From JAHEKO01 sp965212505 (GTDB lineage: Bacteria; Acidobacteriota; Thermoanaerobaculia; Multivoradales; JAHEKO01): a stretch of DNA of 64,000 nt. The notes beneath the pieces are model-generated. The model was not told the DNA's origin and did no database searches. It saw only the letters and a list, made by a program, of their open reading frames with translations. Within the stretch, counting starts at the first letter, position 1. Every line of letters starts with the position of its first letter. Below are positions 41,149-50,152 of this stretch, one piece after another. The translations under genes were made by a program, and so were the position numbers. Location of the stretch: assembly GCA_965212505.1 (NCBI GenBank), contig OZ243123.1:4092001-4156000 (forward strand), written 5' to 3'.

Positions 41149-42829
41149 GGCGACGGAACTGGTCGCAGGCGTTGTTGGTCACCCACGACCACGTGCTGTT
41201 TGTCGCCCCCACGGTGCCGTAGCCACCAGACTGGAACTGATCGTCCGTGTTCCACTCTTCACCCGCGCCCGCGCCGCACTCCCGGTCGTCGTTGAGGAAC
41301 GAACCGTTGGACTCCGTGTTGGTGTACGCCGTCAGAACCGAGCCCACGGTGTTGCCGTTCTGGTCGACGTTGATCGGCGCATCGAGCGTTCCGTCGATCA
41401 GGTCGGCCCAGTTGTCGGCGATCTTCACGCCGTCGACACGACGGTAGTTCACGTCGGCCTGGCTCATTCGATCGCGAGCCTCCTCAGTGCTCGAGCTGCC
41501 GCTGATCCACGCCTTGAAGGTACCCACCAGGCCCGCGCCGGAGGCTAGGCCTTGGCACTTGTCGTCGGCGCCGCTCAGATCACCCAGGTCGCCATCGTAG
41601 GTAGCGCTGGTAACGAAGACGAGCTTGGGGTGTTCTTCCGCTAGATGCTCGTCGATCGCGGCATCGATCAGAGCCTCGACTTCGGCGATGTTCAGCAGGC
41701 CGCCCTGCGGCTCGCCGTTCAGGAAGAGGTCACCGTCGATGAACGTCAGGCCTGTCGAATCGACATTGAGCAGCGTCAGGCCATCCTTGTCAGCGATCGT
41801 GAAGTCGGCGTTCTCACCGTCGCCATCGCTGTCGAGTTGTACCAGCACCGCATCGTTGCTCTGGAACACCAGATCGCTCGACGCGTACAGAGGGTCGGAG
41901 TGAATGCGGCCATCGTCCTGATCGGCCTCGGGCCAGAAGGTGTTGCCGCCGAGAATCAGGTCGGCGCTCGCGTTGAGGGCGCCGCTCGCGAAGAGGCCCG
42001 TCCCCCCGGGATCGCCCAGGCCGAGATTGAAAAAGAAACCTCCGAATCCGGCAGGTGAGCTCGCGCCGCCCCAGACGCCGGCGGTGATCCCCGTGAGAGC
42101 GCTCGAGCTGCCGCGCACACCCACACCGCTGACGCTCGCGCTGGTGCCGCGCACACCGTCGACGATGCCTGTGGCGCTGGTCGCCTCCCCGTGTATGCCG
42201 ACCGACTGATCGACGAGACTGGCGATCGAGCTGCGAATGCCCACCTCGGCGTCGAGGCCCTCAGGGTTCGCTTCGACATCGGCCGAACTGGGCACCGGAG
42301 TCGCCCGCGGGTCGCGAGCCACAACTGCCCCGGCAACTGCCGACAGCGCGTCGATCTGCGCGGAGCTCCCTTCGGCACCGTCTTCGAGATAGCGCCGCAA
42401 CGTATCGAGCGCCTCCTCGACCTCCTCGAGAGCTGGCGCCTGCCGAATCTCGAACCAACGCGGCTTCGACCATCCGGCGTCGCCTTCCACTGCTCGCACC
42501 AGCCAGGCGTAGCGCTTGCCTCGCTCGAGACAGTTGGGCGAGGACGGGGTCCAGCTCAGCGCAGCCGCCGGAATCTCCGCGTGCAGAGCGAGGGGGGCCG
42601 AGTCGAGCGCTGCCTCACCGAGTTCGCGCGCACGCTCTTCCACTTCGAAGATCGCCAGCTCAAAGGCTTCTGCTCCGGCGACCGCGCCCCAGCTGAAGGT
42701 CGGACAACGCCCTTCGACCTGGGCCGAGCGAATGATCTCTCCGGGTGAAACGCCTACAGGGATCTCCGCAGCGACAGCCGCGGCCGGCAGCGCGAACAGC
42801 GCGGCGATGAGCCAAGCTCTTTGCTTCAT
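41129..42829 (-). CDS. Exported protein with C-terminal DUF1554 (lectin-like) domain
   Basis: A 566-residue protein from ATG 42829, preceded by GGAGGGTGCT, with a signal peptide ending AAAVAAE. Residues 30-135 look like an Ig/fibronectin module (CPTFSWGAVAGAEAFELAIF, RGKRYAWLVRAVEG). A Ser/Gly/Ala-rich middle (GIHGEATSATGIVDGVRG, GVRGSSSALTGITAGVWG) resembles tail-fibre or trimeric repeats of the form VxGxxxSxxGxGVxG. The last 165 residues are DUF1554, with KLVFVTSATYDGDLG, DDKCQGLAS, FKAWISGSS and the terminal LYCFEQ, stabilised by paired cysteines. Likely surface binding protein. Confidence 0.85.
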   Translation of the reverse strand: MKQRAWLIAALFALPAAAVAAEIPVGVSPGEIIRSAQVEGRCPTFSWGAVAGAEAFELAIFEVEERARELGEAALDSAPLALHAEIPAAALSWTPSSPNCLERGKRYAWLVRAVEGDAGWSKPRWFEIRQAPALEEVEEALDTLRRYLEDGAEGSSAQIDALSAVAGAVVARDPRATPVPSSADVEANPEGLDAEVGIRSSIASLVDQSVGIHGEATSATGIVDGVRGTSASVSGVGVRGSSSALTGITAGVWGGASSPAGFGGFFFNLGLGDPGGTGLFASGALNASADLILGGNTFWPEADQDDGRIHSDPLYASSDLVFQSNDAVLVQLDSDGDGENADFTIADKDGLTLLNVDSTGLTFIDGDLFLNGEPQGGLLNIAEVEALIDAAIDEHLAEEHPKLVFVTSATYDGDLGDLSGADDKCQGLASGAGLVGTFKAWISGSSSTEEARDRMSQADVNYRRVDGVKIADNWADLIDGTLDAPINVDQNGNTVGSVLTAYTNTESNGSFLNDDRECGAGAGEEWNTDDQFQSGGYGTVGATNSTWSWVTNNACDQFRRLYCFEQ

Positions 42830-42899
42830 AGCACCCTCCAATCCCGGGTGTCGGGAGTCGATCTAGCTTGCGAGCACTCTAGCGCAAGCGTCGCGAGCT

Positions 42900-43553
42900 C
42901 TAGGAGAGCAGAGCGTCGAGCTCGCTGCGAAGCGCCGCGACCGCCTCTTCGAGTGCGTCGATCCGCTCCTCGAGCTCGGCCACTCGCGAGCTCGCGGCTG
43001 GCGATGGCACCGCTGCCGCGGGCGCTGGCGCATTCGCGGCGAGCGCCTCGGGCTCGACCAGATCGCCCAGTTGGTGCGCCCAGCGACTTTCCTTCTGGCC
43101 CGGCGCCCTGGCGAGCTCGACGACCATCTCACGTTCCTCGGTCATCATCCGGCGTAGCGCCTCTTCGACCCGATGGATGTCCTCGAAGGCATGGAGTCGG
43201 CCGCTGCGCGACCGCAGCTCGCCCGGCGTCTGAGGTCCCCGGAGGAGAAGCAGAGTCAGGATCGCCTTCTCTTCTGGGTCGAGCTCCAGCCGGCGGCTGA
43301 TCGACTGACTCCAGCGCTCGCTGCGCGCCCCGTCGCTCCGCCAGGCCAGCACCTGCTTGCGCAGTTCGTCGAGAGTCTCGACGACTTCGGTTTCGGTCAG
43401 GCTCGTGACCGGCGACCGATTGCTCTTTTGATTGCACGCCGCGAGGAGAGCGCTCACCGTCAACGGGTAGTACTCGGGCGTCGCCTGCTCCTTCTCGAGC
43501 AGGGCACCGAGGATTCGCTGCTCGACCGGGCCGAGATCACTGACCTTTCGCAT
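42900..43553 (-). CDS. YceH family (DUF480) protein
   Basis: A 217-residue member of the YceH/DUF480 family, built of two winged-helix domains followed by a C-terminal coiled coil. Recognisable blocks: LGPVEQRILGALLEKEQATP, EYYPLTVSALLAACNQKSNR, LLLRGPQTPGELRSRSGRLH and RVAELEERIDALEEAVAAL. ATG 43553 is chosen because the family starts there; 15 extra upstream residues are open. The function is not established; it may bind DNA. Divergent from the membrane protein at 43580, with 26 bp between. Confidence 0.92.
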   Translation of the reverse strand: MRKVSDLGPVEQRILGALLEKEQATPEYYPLTVSALLAACNQKSNRSPVTSLTETEVVETLDELRKQVLAWRSDGARSERWSQSISRRLELDPEEKAILTLLLLRGPQTPGELRSRSGRLHAFEDIHRVEEALRRMMTEEREMVVELARAPGQKESRWAHQLGDLVEPEALAANAPAPAAAVPSPAASSRVAELEERIDALEEAVAALRSELDALLS

Positions 43554-43579
43554 CGCCGCTAGGATACGTCTCAGAGCCC

Positions 43580-44191
43580 ATGTCGGTCTACGATCCATTG
43601 ATCCCCGAACCCGGCGCCCACGAGGGGCGTGACCTCGAACGCGTTCAGGCGGAGTTTCGCGAGGCGAGCCGGCCGTTTCTCGGTTCGAGGCTGACCTGGA
43701 TGACCTGGGCGATCGTTCTGCCGGCCGCAGCGCTGATCACCGCGCGCCTACCCGCGGACGCCTATGCACCCATTCTCTTCACCTGGTCGGGCGCCGTGCT
43801 CGTCGGTGGCTTGGTCGAGGGCCTCACGATCTTGCGGCGCGCTCAGCGGCGGGCACCCACTCCGCTAGGTGCTTGGGCCTTGAGATCGCAGGGGAACCTC
43901 TCACTTGTCGGCGTGGCTCTGTCCGTCCTGCTCATCTGGCAAGGACTGACGTGGACGGTGCCGGGCGTCTGGCTGCTCCTGCTCGGGCACTCGCTCTTCC
44001 TGCTCGGCGGGCTGGCCTGCCGACCGATGAGGGTGAGCGGCATCGTCTACCAGGTCGGCGGCATCGCGGCGTTGCTGCCGACCGGACTCTCGCTCGAAGC
44101 GTTTGCGCTCGCGACCGGCTTGGCGAATCTTTGGATGGCCTGGTCGGCCCACCGGAACACCGACGCGTTGTGGCACACGCAATACGGATAA
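43580..44191 (+). CDS. Membrane protein of unknown function
   Basis: A 203-residue protein with an N-terminal soluble segment (ERVQAEFREASRPFLGSRL) and five transmembrane helices from about residue 38 (WMTWAIVLPAAALITARL, ILFTWSGAVLVGGLVEGL, LVGVALSVLLIWQGLTW, VWLLLLGHSLFLLGGLA, FALATGLANLWMAWSA). Family not recognised. It is 29 bp ahead of the two-repeat protein and PilT-type gene and probably shares their transcript. Confidence 0.72.
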   Translation: MSVYDPLIPEPGAHEGRDLERVQAEFREASRPFLGSRLTWMTWAIVLPAAALITARLPADAYAPILFTWSGAVLVGGLVEGLTILRRAQRRAPTPLGAWALRSQGNLSLVGVALSVLLIWQGLTWTVPGVWLLLLGHSLFLLGGLACRPMRVSGIVYQVGGIAALLPTGLSLEAFALATGLANLWMAWSAHRNTDALWHTQYG

Positions 44192-44220
44192 GGCCCTCTC
44201 TACGACGATAATCGTCGGTG

Positions 44221-44685
44221 ATGAGCCTCAAGCTCGAGGTCGATCCAATCGTCGCGGACGTCACCCTGCTGACCGGTCAGCTCCGGCAGACGACTTTCTT
44301 CGTCTCCGTCCCGGACAGTGTGGCCCCGCCGTCGAGCCAGCTTGTTGAACAGCTCAACGACTCCTCGCTGGAGTTCGTGCCCTGCCAGGTGGGCGACACG
44401 ACACACCTGCTCCGAGTGGCGGCGATCGCCTACGTCGTGGTGGCATCGAGCGCACCCGAGTTCGCGGGCATCGAAGGAACGGGAGCGCTCTCCTCGACCG
44501 TCGAGCTACAACTCGTCACCGGCGAGCGACTCCGCGGATCGCTCTTCGTCGAAGGCCCGGGAAGCTCGAGTCGGCTCTCGGATCACTTGAACCGAAACTC
44601 CGAACGATTCCTGCTCCTGCGCACGCAGGGCGCCGCCACCTACGTCAACCGCACGGCGATCGTGCAGGTGCAAGAGGTCTCCTGA
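44221..44685 (+). CDS. Two-repeat beta-rich protein coupled to the PilT-type gene
   Basis: A 154-residue protein (ATG 44221; GTG 44218 just upstream) made of an internal duplication. Repeat 1 (about 8-75) has VTLLTGQLRQTTFFVSVP, SSQLVEQLND and FVPC; repeat 2 (about 88-152) has VELQLVTGERLRGSLFVEG, SSRLSDHLNRN and FLLL. No signal peptide, so cytoplasmic. Its stop overlaps the ATG of the PilT-type ATPase (TGATG), so the two are made together and may interact. Function unknown. Confidence 0.75.
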   Translation: MSLKLEVDPIVADVTLLTGQLRQTTFFVSVPDSVAPPSSQLVEQLNDSSLEFVPCQVGDTTHLLRVAAIAYVVVASSAPEFAGIEGTGALSSTVELQLVTGERLRGSLFVEGPGSSSRLSDHLNRNSERFLLLRTQGAATYVNRTAIVQVQEVS

Positions 44686-46169
44686 TGTCCGCACTCGACA
44701 AACTCTTCCGCTTGATGCTCGAGCACCGCGGGGAGGCGCTCGTCATCGAACCGGGCCGAGTCCCGCAGCTAGTCAAAGACGGCGCTGAACAGCCGGCGGC
44801 GAAGACCGTTCTAGACGGCGACCTCGTCTACCGCCTGCTCAGTAGCCTCCCCGATGCGCATCTCGAAGCGACTGCCAAGAGCGGCGAGAGCCGCCGGTTG
44901 ACTCACGAAATCGACGGCGTTCGAATCCAGATCGAAGCGACCTGGGGGAGCGAGGGTTGGAGCGCTCGCGTCGTAGAAGAGCCCGCCGCCGAGGCGCCGG
45001 CCGAGCCGGTCGCCGTTGGGCTGATCGAGTCGTTCGACGACCTGCTCGAGTTGATGCTTTCGCGCGACGCGTCGGACCTCCACCTGTGCTCGGGGCAGAC
45101 GCCGCGCATCCGCGTGCACGGCGACCTCGAGCGCATCGAGGGCTTCGGCGATCGAAGCTCCGAGGAGTTGGAACAGCTGATCTTCCCGATCATGCCCGAG
45201 GCCGCCCTCGAGCGGTATAAGGCCTGCTCCGACGCCGACTGCGCCTACGAAATCGAAGGCAAGGGCCGCTTCCGCGTGAACGTCTTCCGCGATCGACACG
45301 GCACCGGAGCGGTGGTCCGCGAGATTCCGTTCGAGATCCCGAGCTTCGAGAAGCTCGGCCTGCCCGAGTCTCTCCGCTCGGTGGTCGATCTGACCAAAGG
45401 GCTGGTTCTCGTCACCGGACCGACCGGATCCGGTAAGTCGACCACACTCGCAGCGCTCGTCGACCTGATCAACCGCGAGCGCTCGGATCACATCATCACC
45501 ATCGAGGATCCGATCGAATTTGTCCATCCTTCCCGGCGCTGTATGGTGAACCAGCGCGAGGTCGGTCCACACACCGACTCGTTCGCACAGGCCTTGCGCG
45601 CGGCGCTCCGAGAGGACCCCGACATTGTGCTGGTGGGTGAGATGCGCGATCTCGAAACCACGTCGACCGCGATCGAGACCGCGGAGACGGGCCACCTGGT
45701 GTTCGGCACGCTCCACACGACCACCGCCCCATCGACCGTCGAGCGCTTGATCGATCAGTTCCCCGCCGACCGCCAGGGTCAGGTGCGCACCATGCTCTCG
45801 CAAAGCCTGCACGCCGTGATCGCCCAGACGCTTCTCAAGAAGATCGGAGGCGGGCGCGTTGCCGCCTTCGAGGTATTGATCTCGAACGCCGCGGTGAGCA
45901 ACCTGATTCGCGAGGGCAAGACCTTCCAGCTCCCGTCGGCAATGCAAACCGGCCGCAGGCAGGGCATGGTGCAGCTCAACGACAGCTTGGTGAAGCTCGC
46001 CAAGGAGGGCCTGGTCGACCCGCGTGAGGCGTATCAGAAGGCGGTCAACAAGGCCGACCTTCTCGCGCGCTACAAGGCGGAGAAGATCCCGTTCCAGCAG
46101 CAGGACGCATCGCAGGATCCTGCGGCCGAGGCCGAGGCAAGCGAACCTGCGCACGCCTCCGTGGCGTAG
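44685..46169 (+). CDS. PilT-type twitching ATPase with extra N-terminal domain
   Basis: A 494-residue member of the PilT/PilU retraction ATPases of type IV pili. The core (about 115-465) has DDLLELMLSRDASDLHLCSG, Walker A GPTGSGKSTT near 250, the Asp box ITIEDPIEFVH, Walker B DIVLVGEMRDLET and the His box GHLVFGTLHTTTAPSTVERL. Ordinary PilT is about 350-380 residues; the extra first 110 residues (LDKLFRLMLEHRGEALVIEP, VYRLLSSLP) look like a degenerate second copy of the N-terminal domain. An acidic Ala-rich tail ends the protein. No pilin or other pilus gene is nearby. Confidence 0.92.
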   Translation: MSALDKLFRLMLEHRGEALVIEPGRVPQLVKDGAEQPAAKTVLDGDLVYRLLSSLPDAHLEATAKSGESRRLTHEIDGVRIQIEATWGSEGWSARVVEEPAAEAPAEPVAVGLIESFDDLLELMLSRDASDLHLCSGQTPRIRVHGDLERIEGFGDRSSEELEQLIFPIMPEAALERYKACSDADCAYEIEGKGRFRVNVFRDRHGTGAVVREIPFEIPSFEKLGLPESLRSVVDLTKGLVLVTGPTGSGKSTTLAALVDLINRERSDHIITIEDPIEFVHPSRRCMVNQREVGPHTDSFAQALRAALREDPDIVLVGEMRDLETTSTAIETAETGHLVFGTLHTTTAPSTVERLIDQFPADRQGQVRTMLSQSLHAVIAQTLLKKIGGGRVAAFEVLISNAAVSNLIREGKTFQLPSAMQTGRRQGMVQLNDSLVKLAKEGLVDPREAYQKAVNKADLLARYKAEKIPFQQQDASQDPAAEAEASEPAHASVA

Positions 46170-46263
46170 AGATCTCGGTCCGCTCGGGGAACCGGCCGGC
46201 CCGTCTCGGCGTCCAAGCAACGGACCGGATGCTGCCCGCGAACAAACACCCAGGAGGTCCATC

Positions 46264-46665
46264 ATGAGTCTGCTCACGACAGTTCTACTCGCCGCCCTCA
46301 CACTCGCACCGGCCACGGAGACGGCCACCGACGCCATCGATTCGCGAGCCTTTCAAGGCAACTATCTGTGGAGCTTCAACAACGAGACAGAGCCGCTCCG
46401 CGCCGTCTTCACCCGATCCGAAAGGGAAGCGAAGTGGGACGTCGTCTTCTACTTCCGCTTCGACGGCACCGACCACGAGTACCGCGGCGTCGCCGAGGGA
46501 GAGCTCGACCACGGTGAGCTCTCGGGGACGGTCAAGAACGAGAATCGCCGGCGAACCTTCACGTTCCAGGGCGAGTTCGAAGAGGGCACCTTCACAGGGC
46601 ACCACGCCGAGCTGCGCGGCGGCGGCCAGCGAGACACCGGAACGCTGACGCTCGAAGCCGAGTAG
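46264..46665 (+). CDS. Small exported protein of unknown function
   Basis: A 133-residue protein from ATG 46264 with AGGAGGTCC ahead of it and a short signal peptide (LLTTVLLAALTLAPATE). The mature part is a likely small beta-barrel (GNYLWSFNNETEPLRAVFT, KWDVVFYFRFDGTDHEYRG, RTFTFQGEFEEGTFTGHH). No family recognised. The frame upstream to 46024 is a shadow of the PilT-type gene's end. A hairpin follows the stop. Confidence 0.74.
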   Translation: MSLLTTVLLAALTLAPATETATDAIDSRAFQGNYLWSFNNETEPLRAVFTRSEREAKWDVVFYFRFDGTDHEYRGVAEGELDHGELSGTVKNENRRRTFTFQGEFEEGTFTGHHAELRGGGQRDTGTLTLEAE

Positions 46666-46670
46666 GCCCG

Positions 46671-46689
46671 GCCTCCCGCGCCGGGAGGC
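46671..46689 (+). terminator. Hairpin after the 46264 gene
   Basis: GCCTCCCG (46671-46678) pairs with CGGGAGGC (46682-46689) around CGC, six bases after the stop. No T run follows, so it may need Rho or act as a 3' stabiliser. Confidence 0.45.
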
Positions 46690-46775
46690 TATGATTCGGG
46701 CTACATGGACAGGTCCAGCGGTACCGGAGCTGCACTCTGAGCGGAGTCTCTCTGCGAGAAGAGCTTCGGCACACC

Positions 46776-47996
46776 GTGGTGCTCGGGCTCGGAACCGGAA
46801 TCAGCTCGCTCCTGCGGATCGCCTACGTCGTCTACGCCGCCCGGGTCTTGGGACCGGCGGCTTACGCCGACCTCTACGCCGCGCTCTCGCTCGTCTTTCT
46901 CTTCGGGACGGCAATCGGTCCGATCTCGGGCACCGTCAGTCGGTTCACGAGCCTCTACCTCGCTGAAGACGACGCCGGCGCCCTCGCCGGCCTTCGTCGA
47001 TTTGCGCGTGCACACGTCACGCGCGTCGCGATCGCTCTGGTTGTCCTCTCGCCTCTTCTGATGCTTGGCGTTCGTGGGCAGCTGGGTGCCACCGACTGGA
47101 CGCTGCCGGCGATCGTCGTCGCCATCTTTCCCCTGACACTGCTCGTCTATCTGCCCCGCGGCCTGGTGCGAGGCGCACATCGCTTTGGGCACTTCAGTCT
47201 GCAGTTGACCGCCGAGGCGGGCCTGCGACTGCTGCTGAGCGTCTTCCTCCTCTCGCGTGCGGCGACGGCCGAGGCGGCTCTCCTTGCCTACCTTGCGGCG
47301 GCTCTCCTGCTGTTGCCGATCGCCGAGCTGCAGGCGCGATCGATCGGGCGAGGCGTCGACCCGGAGCCGGTCGACGGGGGCCTGCTGCGCCGGTTCGGCG
47401 CCAGCTTTTTCCTCGTCGCCTTCATCGGCGCCGCCTTCCAGAACATCGACGTACTGGCGGCTCGACGCTTCTTTCCCGACTACGAAGCCGGGCTCTACGG
47501 CGCCGCCTCCTCACTGGCCAAGGCGCTCGCCCTGGTCTACCTCCCCTTCGGAACGCTTTCGCTGCCGACGCTCACCGCTAGATTCACCCGCAAGGAGCGA
47601 CCTGAACGAGCGGTGGCTGCCCTCTTGGGAGGCTTCGGCGCCCTGGGCGCACTGGTCCTGGCCGGCCTTGTCTGGCAGGGCGAGCGTGTCCTCCGCCTCC
47701 TGCACGGCGAGGCGTACCTCGAGGCACAACCGCTCTTGCTGCCCCTCGGGTCGGCGATGCTGCTGATCTTGCTCTCTGGACTGATTGCTCAGGCGTTCAC
47801 GGCCATGGGTCGTTTCGAGTTTCTACCGCTCTACGGCGCTGCGCTCGTCGCCGAGTTGGCTATCCTGTGGTGGACTCAGAGTTCACCGATCGACCTCGCC
47901 TGGGGCCTGGCGGCATCGCAGCTACTGACCTTCGGTCTCGTTCTCGCTGCATTTGTTCGGACGAGCCGCACTCGCCAGGCCGGAGAGACACCGTGA
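46776..47996 (+). CDS. Wzx-like polysaccharide/lipid flippase
   Basis: A membrane protein of about 406 residues with roughly twelve helices, of the MATE/Wzx/MurJ-type oligosaccharide exporter group (LRIAYVVYAARVLGPAAYA, FQNIDVLAARRFFPDYEAGLYGAASSLAKAL). Such proteins flip lipid-linked glycans across the inner membrane. The start is uncertain: GTG 46776 is used, but the frame is open to about 46695 and the extra residues (LREELRHTV) look genuine, so a non-standard start upstream is possible. No glycosyltransferase genes are adjacent. Confidence 0.85.
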   Translation: MVLGLGTGISSLLRIAYVVYAARVLGPAAYADLYAALSLVFLFGTAIGPISGTVSRFTSLYLAEDDAGALAGLRRFARAHVTRVAIALVVLSPLLMLGVRGQLGATDWTLPAIVVAIFPLTLLVYLPRGLVRGAHRFGHFSLQLTAEAGLRLLLSVFLLSRAATAEAALLAYLAAALLLLPIAELQARSIGRGVDPEPVDGGLLRRFGASFFLVAFIGAAFQNIDVLAARRFFPDYEAGLYGAASSLAKALALVYLPFGTLSLPTLTARFTRKERPERAVAALLGGFGALGALVLAGLVWQGERVLRLLHGEAYLEAQPLLLPLGSAMLLILLSGLIAQAFTAMGRFEFLPLYGAALVAELAILWWTQSSPIDLAWGLAASQLLTFGLVLAAFVRTSRTRQAGETP

Positions 47997-48081
47997 GGTC
48001 GACGCCGAGCTTCATTCTCGACGTACTTTCCGCGCTGACGCGCGGTTCTGCATTCGCTCTGCATCAAGTAAAGGAGGAGTC

Positions 48082-49908
48082 ATGAGTCATCTGTCGAACC
48101 CGAAGAAGCGGCTCGCCCTGGCGCTCTGTCTGCTCGCCCTCGTGGGCGCACCGGCATTTGCCCAGCAGGCCGAGCCGACCGAGCCACCCTCGACCGCGGA
48201 GCCGGCAACGGCCGAGCCCGCCGAGCCTCAGATCCCGACCGTAGACGTCGAGGATCCGCCACCCGCGGCACAGCCCACGCTCGAGAACGACCCCGACGGC
48301 GTCGGCGGAGCCGTGACCTCGGCGGCGCTCGAGACCAAAGACGCGATGGTCGGCGGCGCCAGCGAAGTCGCCGAGCAGGGCAAACGAGTCTGGATGGACA
48401 ACCTGCGGCCGATGTGGGACCGCTTCCTGTCGGCAGCGCCCGGGCTCATCAAGGCGATCCTCCTACTGCTCGCCTTCTGGGCCGCCGCGATCCTGGTCTC
48501 AGCCGGCGTTCGCAAGCTGCTCGGCATGACGAGCCTCGACGAGAAGGCGGCGCGCGATTGGGGGCTCGGCGAGATGATGGAGGGTGAGCGCGGCGAGTCG
48601 CGCTCCCTCGGTGGCATGGTCGCCGGCGCGGTCAAGGCGCTGATCCTGCTGTTCGGTTTCGTGGCGTTCTTCGACGCCCTCGACCTCAGCATGGTCGCCG
48701 GGCCGCTCCAGGGCATTCTCGACCGCATCGCCGACGCGGTGCCGTCGCTGCTCTACGCCTTCCTGATCCTGGCGGTCTACTGGGTCATCGGCACGCTGGT
48801 GAAGATGGGCGTCACGCGCGGCCTCGAAGCGGTCGGCTTCGACGCTCGAGCCGAGCGCTTCATGCGCGCGCGCGAGGTCAACGGCGAGCGCGTCGGCCCG
48901 AGCGCTCTCATCGGCCGGCTGCTCTTCTACGTCGTCCTACTGATCGGCATCCCGCCGTTCCTGGACGCCCTCGGTCAGCAGGCGCTGGTGGCACCGCTCC
49001 GCGACATGCTGACGAAGGTCCTCGCCTTCCTGCCCAACATCGCGGCGGCGCTCCTGCTCTTCTTCATCGGCCGCATCATCGCGACCATCGTGCGCGAGGT
49101 GGTCACCAACTTCCTGGCGGCGACCGGCCTCGACGAGCTGGCCGCACGGCTGGGCTTCGGTCAGAAGGAAAGCACCAAGTCGCTGTCCGAGATCATCGGC
49201 GCGGTCGCCTACTTCTTCATCATCATTCCGATCCTGGTCACTGCGGTCGACAGCCTGCAGATGAAGGCGGTCTCCGATCCGGTCAAAGCGACGCTCGAGC
49301 AGGTCCTGAGCGCCGTGCCGCAGGTCTTCCTGGCCTTCGTCGTCGTCGCCGTCGGGTATTTCATCGCCCGGACGGTCCGTGGCCTGGTGGAGTCGTTCCT
49401 GAGCGGCATCGGCTTCGACCAGCTGCCAGAGCGCGTAGGTCTCGACTTCCTCAAGCCGCGCGAGGGATCGACCTCCCTCTCCTCCATCGGCGGCACTGTC
49501 GTGATGGCCATCATCCTGTTGATGATCGCCGAGACCGCCCTCGCCACCCTCAGCTTCGGTCCGCTGGCCGAGTTGGTGGGTGCGCTGATCCGCTACCTAC
49601 CGAATCTGTTTGTCGGCCTGGTCGTGATCCTGGCGGCGCTCTCGATCGGCACCTACGCCGGGAAGCTGATCGGGAGTGCACTGACCGGCACCCGCCATTC
49701 AGCAATCCTGGCGGCGATCGGCAAGTACTCGATCTTCTTCCTCGGCTTCAGCATGGGACTCAACCAGCTGGGCGTGGGCGAGGAGATCATTCGCATCGCG
49801 GTCTCCGCGGTTCTGGGCGGCACGGCACTCGCTCTCGGCCTGGCCTTCGGGCTCGGCGGCAAGGAGAAGGCGCAGCAGCTGATCGACCAGAGCGGCGACT
49901 CAGCGTAA
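48082..49908 (+). CDS. CmpX-like small-conductance channel family protein
   Basis: A 608-residue protein starting at ATG 48082 after AAGGAGGAG, with a signal peptide (LALALCLLALVGAPAFAQ) and a Pro/Glu-rich linker to about residue 75. From residue 115 on it has about twelve helices arranged as repeated conserved TM-helix units (LPNIAAALLLFFIGRIIATIV, VPQVFLAFVVVAVGYFIART, LPNLFVGLVVILAALSIGTY), the signature of CmpX/mechanosensitive-like proteins. The end GLAFGLGGKEKA is the usual MscS-type pore-proximal motif. Probably a stress-related inner-membrane channel. The frame upstream to 47953 is not coding. Confidence 0.87.
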   Translation: MSHLSNPKKRLALALCLLALVGAPAFAQQAEPTEPPSTAEPATAEPAEPQIPTVDVEDPPPAAQPTLENDPDGVGGAVTSAALETKDAMVGGASEVAEQGKRVWMDNLRPMWDRFLSAAPGLIKAILLLLAFWAAAILVSAGVRKLLGMTSLDEKAARDWGLGEMMEGERGESRSLGGMVAGAVKALILLFGFVAFFDALDLSMVAGPLQGILDRIADAVPSLLYAFLILAVYWVIGTLVKMGVTRGLEAVGFDARAERFMRAREVNGERVGPSALIGRLLFYVVLLIGIPPFLDALGQQALVAPLRDMLTKVLAFLPNIAAALLLFFIGRIIATIVREVVTNFLAATGLDELAARLGFGQKESTKSLSEIIGAVAYFFIIIPILVTAVDSLQMKAVSDPVKATLEQVLSAVPQVFLAFVVVAVGYFIARTVRGLVESFLSGIGFDQLPERVGLDFLKPREGSTSLSSIGGTVVMAIILLMIAETALATLSFGPLAELVGALIRYLPNLFVGLVVILAALSIGTYAGKLIGSALTGTRHSAILAAIGKYSIFFLGFSMGLNQLGVGEEIIRIAVSAVLGGTALALGLAFGLGGKEKAQQLIDQSGDSA

Positions 49909-49922
49909 CAACACGACCGACT

Positions 49923-49949
49923 TCGGGGCGCGGTGCCGCCGCGCCCCGA
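49923..49949 (+). terminator. GC-rich hairpin after the CmpX-like gene
   Basis: TCGGGGCGCGG (49923-49933) pairs perfectly with CCGCGCCCCGA (49939-49949), loop TGCCG, 14 bp after the stop. Only a weak T-containing tail follows. The rest of the 244-bp gap to 50153 holds nothing further. Confidence 0.6.
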
Positions 49950-50152
49950 TCGGTCCTCTGGCGGTCAGAGACCCAGCGCCGCCTCCGAGACCGGGCGTCG
50001 GCACCTCCAACCGCCACGCCTGACGCGTACTGGACTCCGACCGCTGCCAGCGGGACCGAGCGCCGGTCGACGGGACGTCGGCCGGCCATGACGAGAGGCT
50101 TCCCGGGGGTTCCTATTTGCGCCGCCACGACCTCTCTGCCAAGGTCGCGAAC

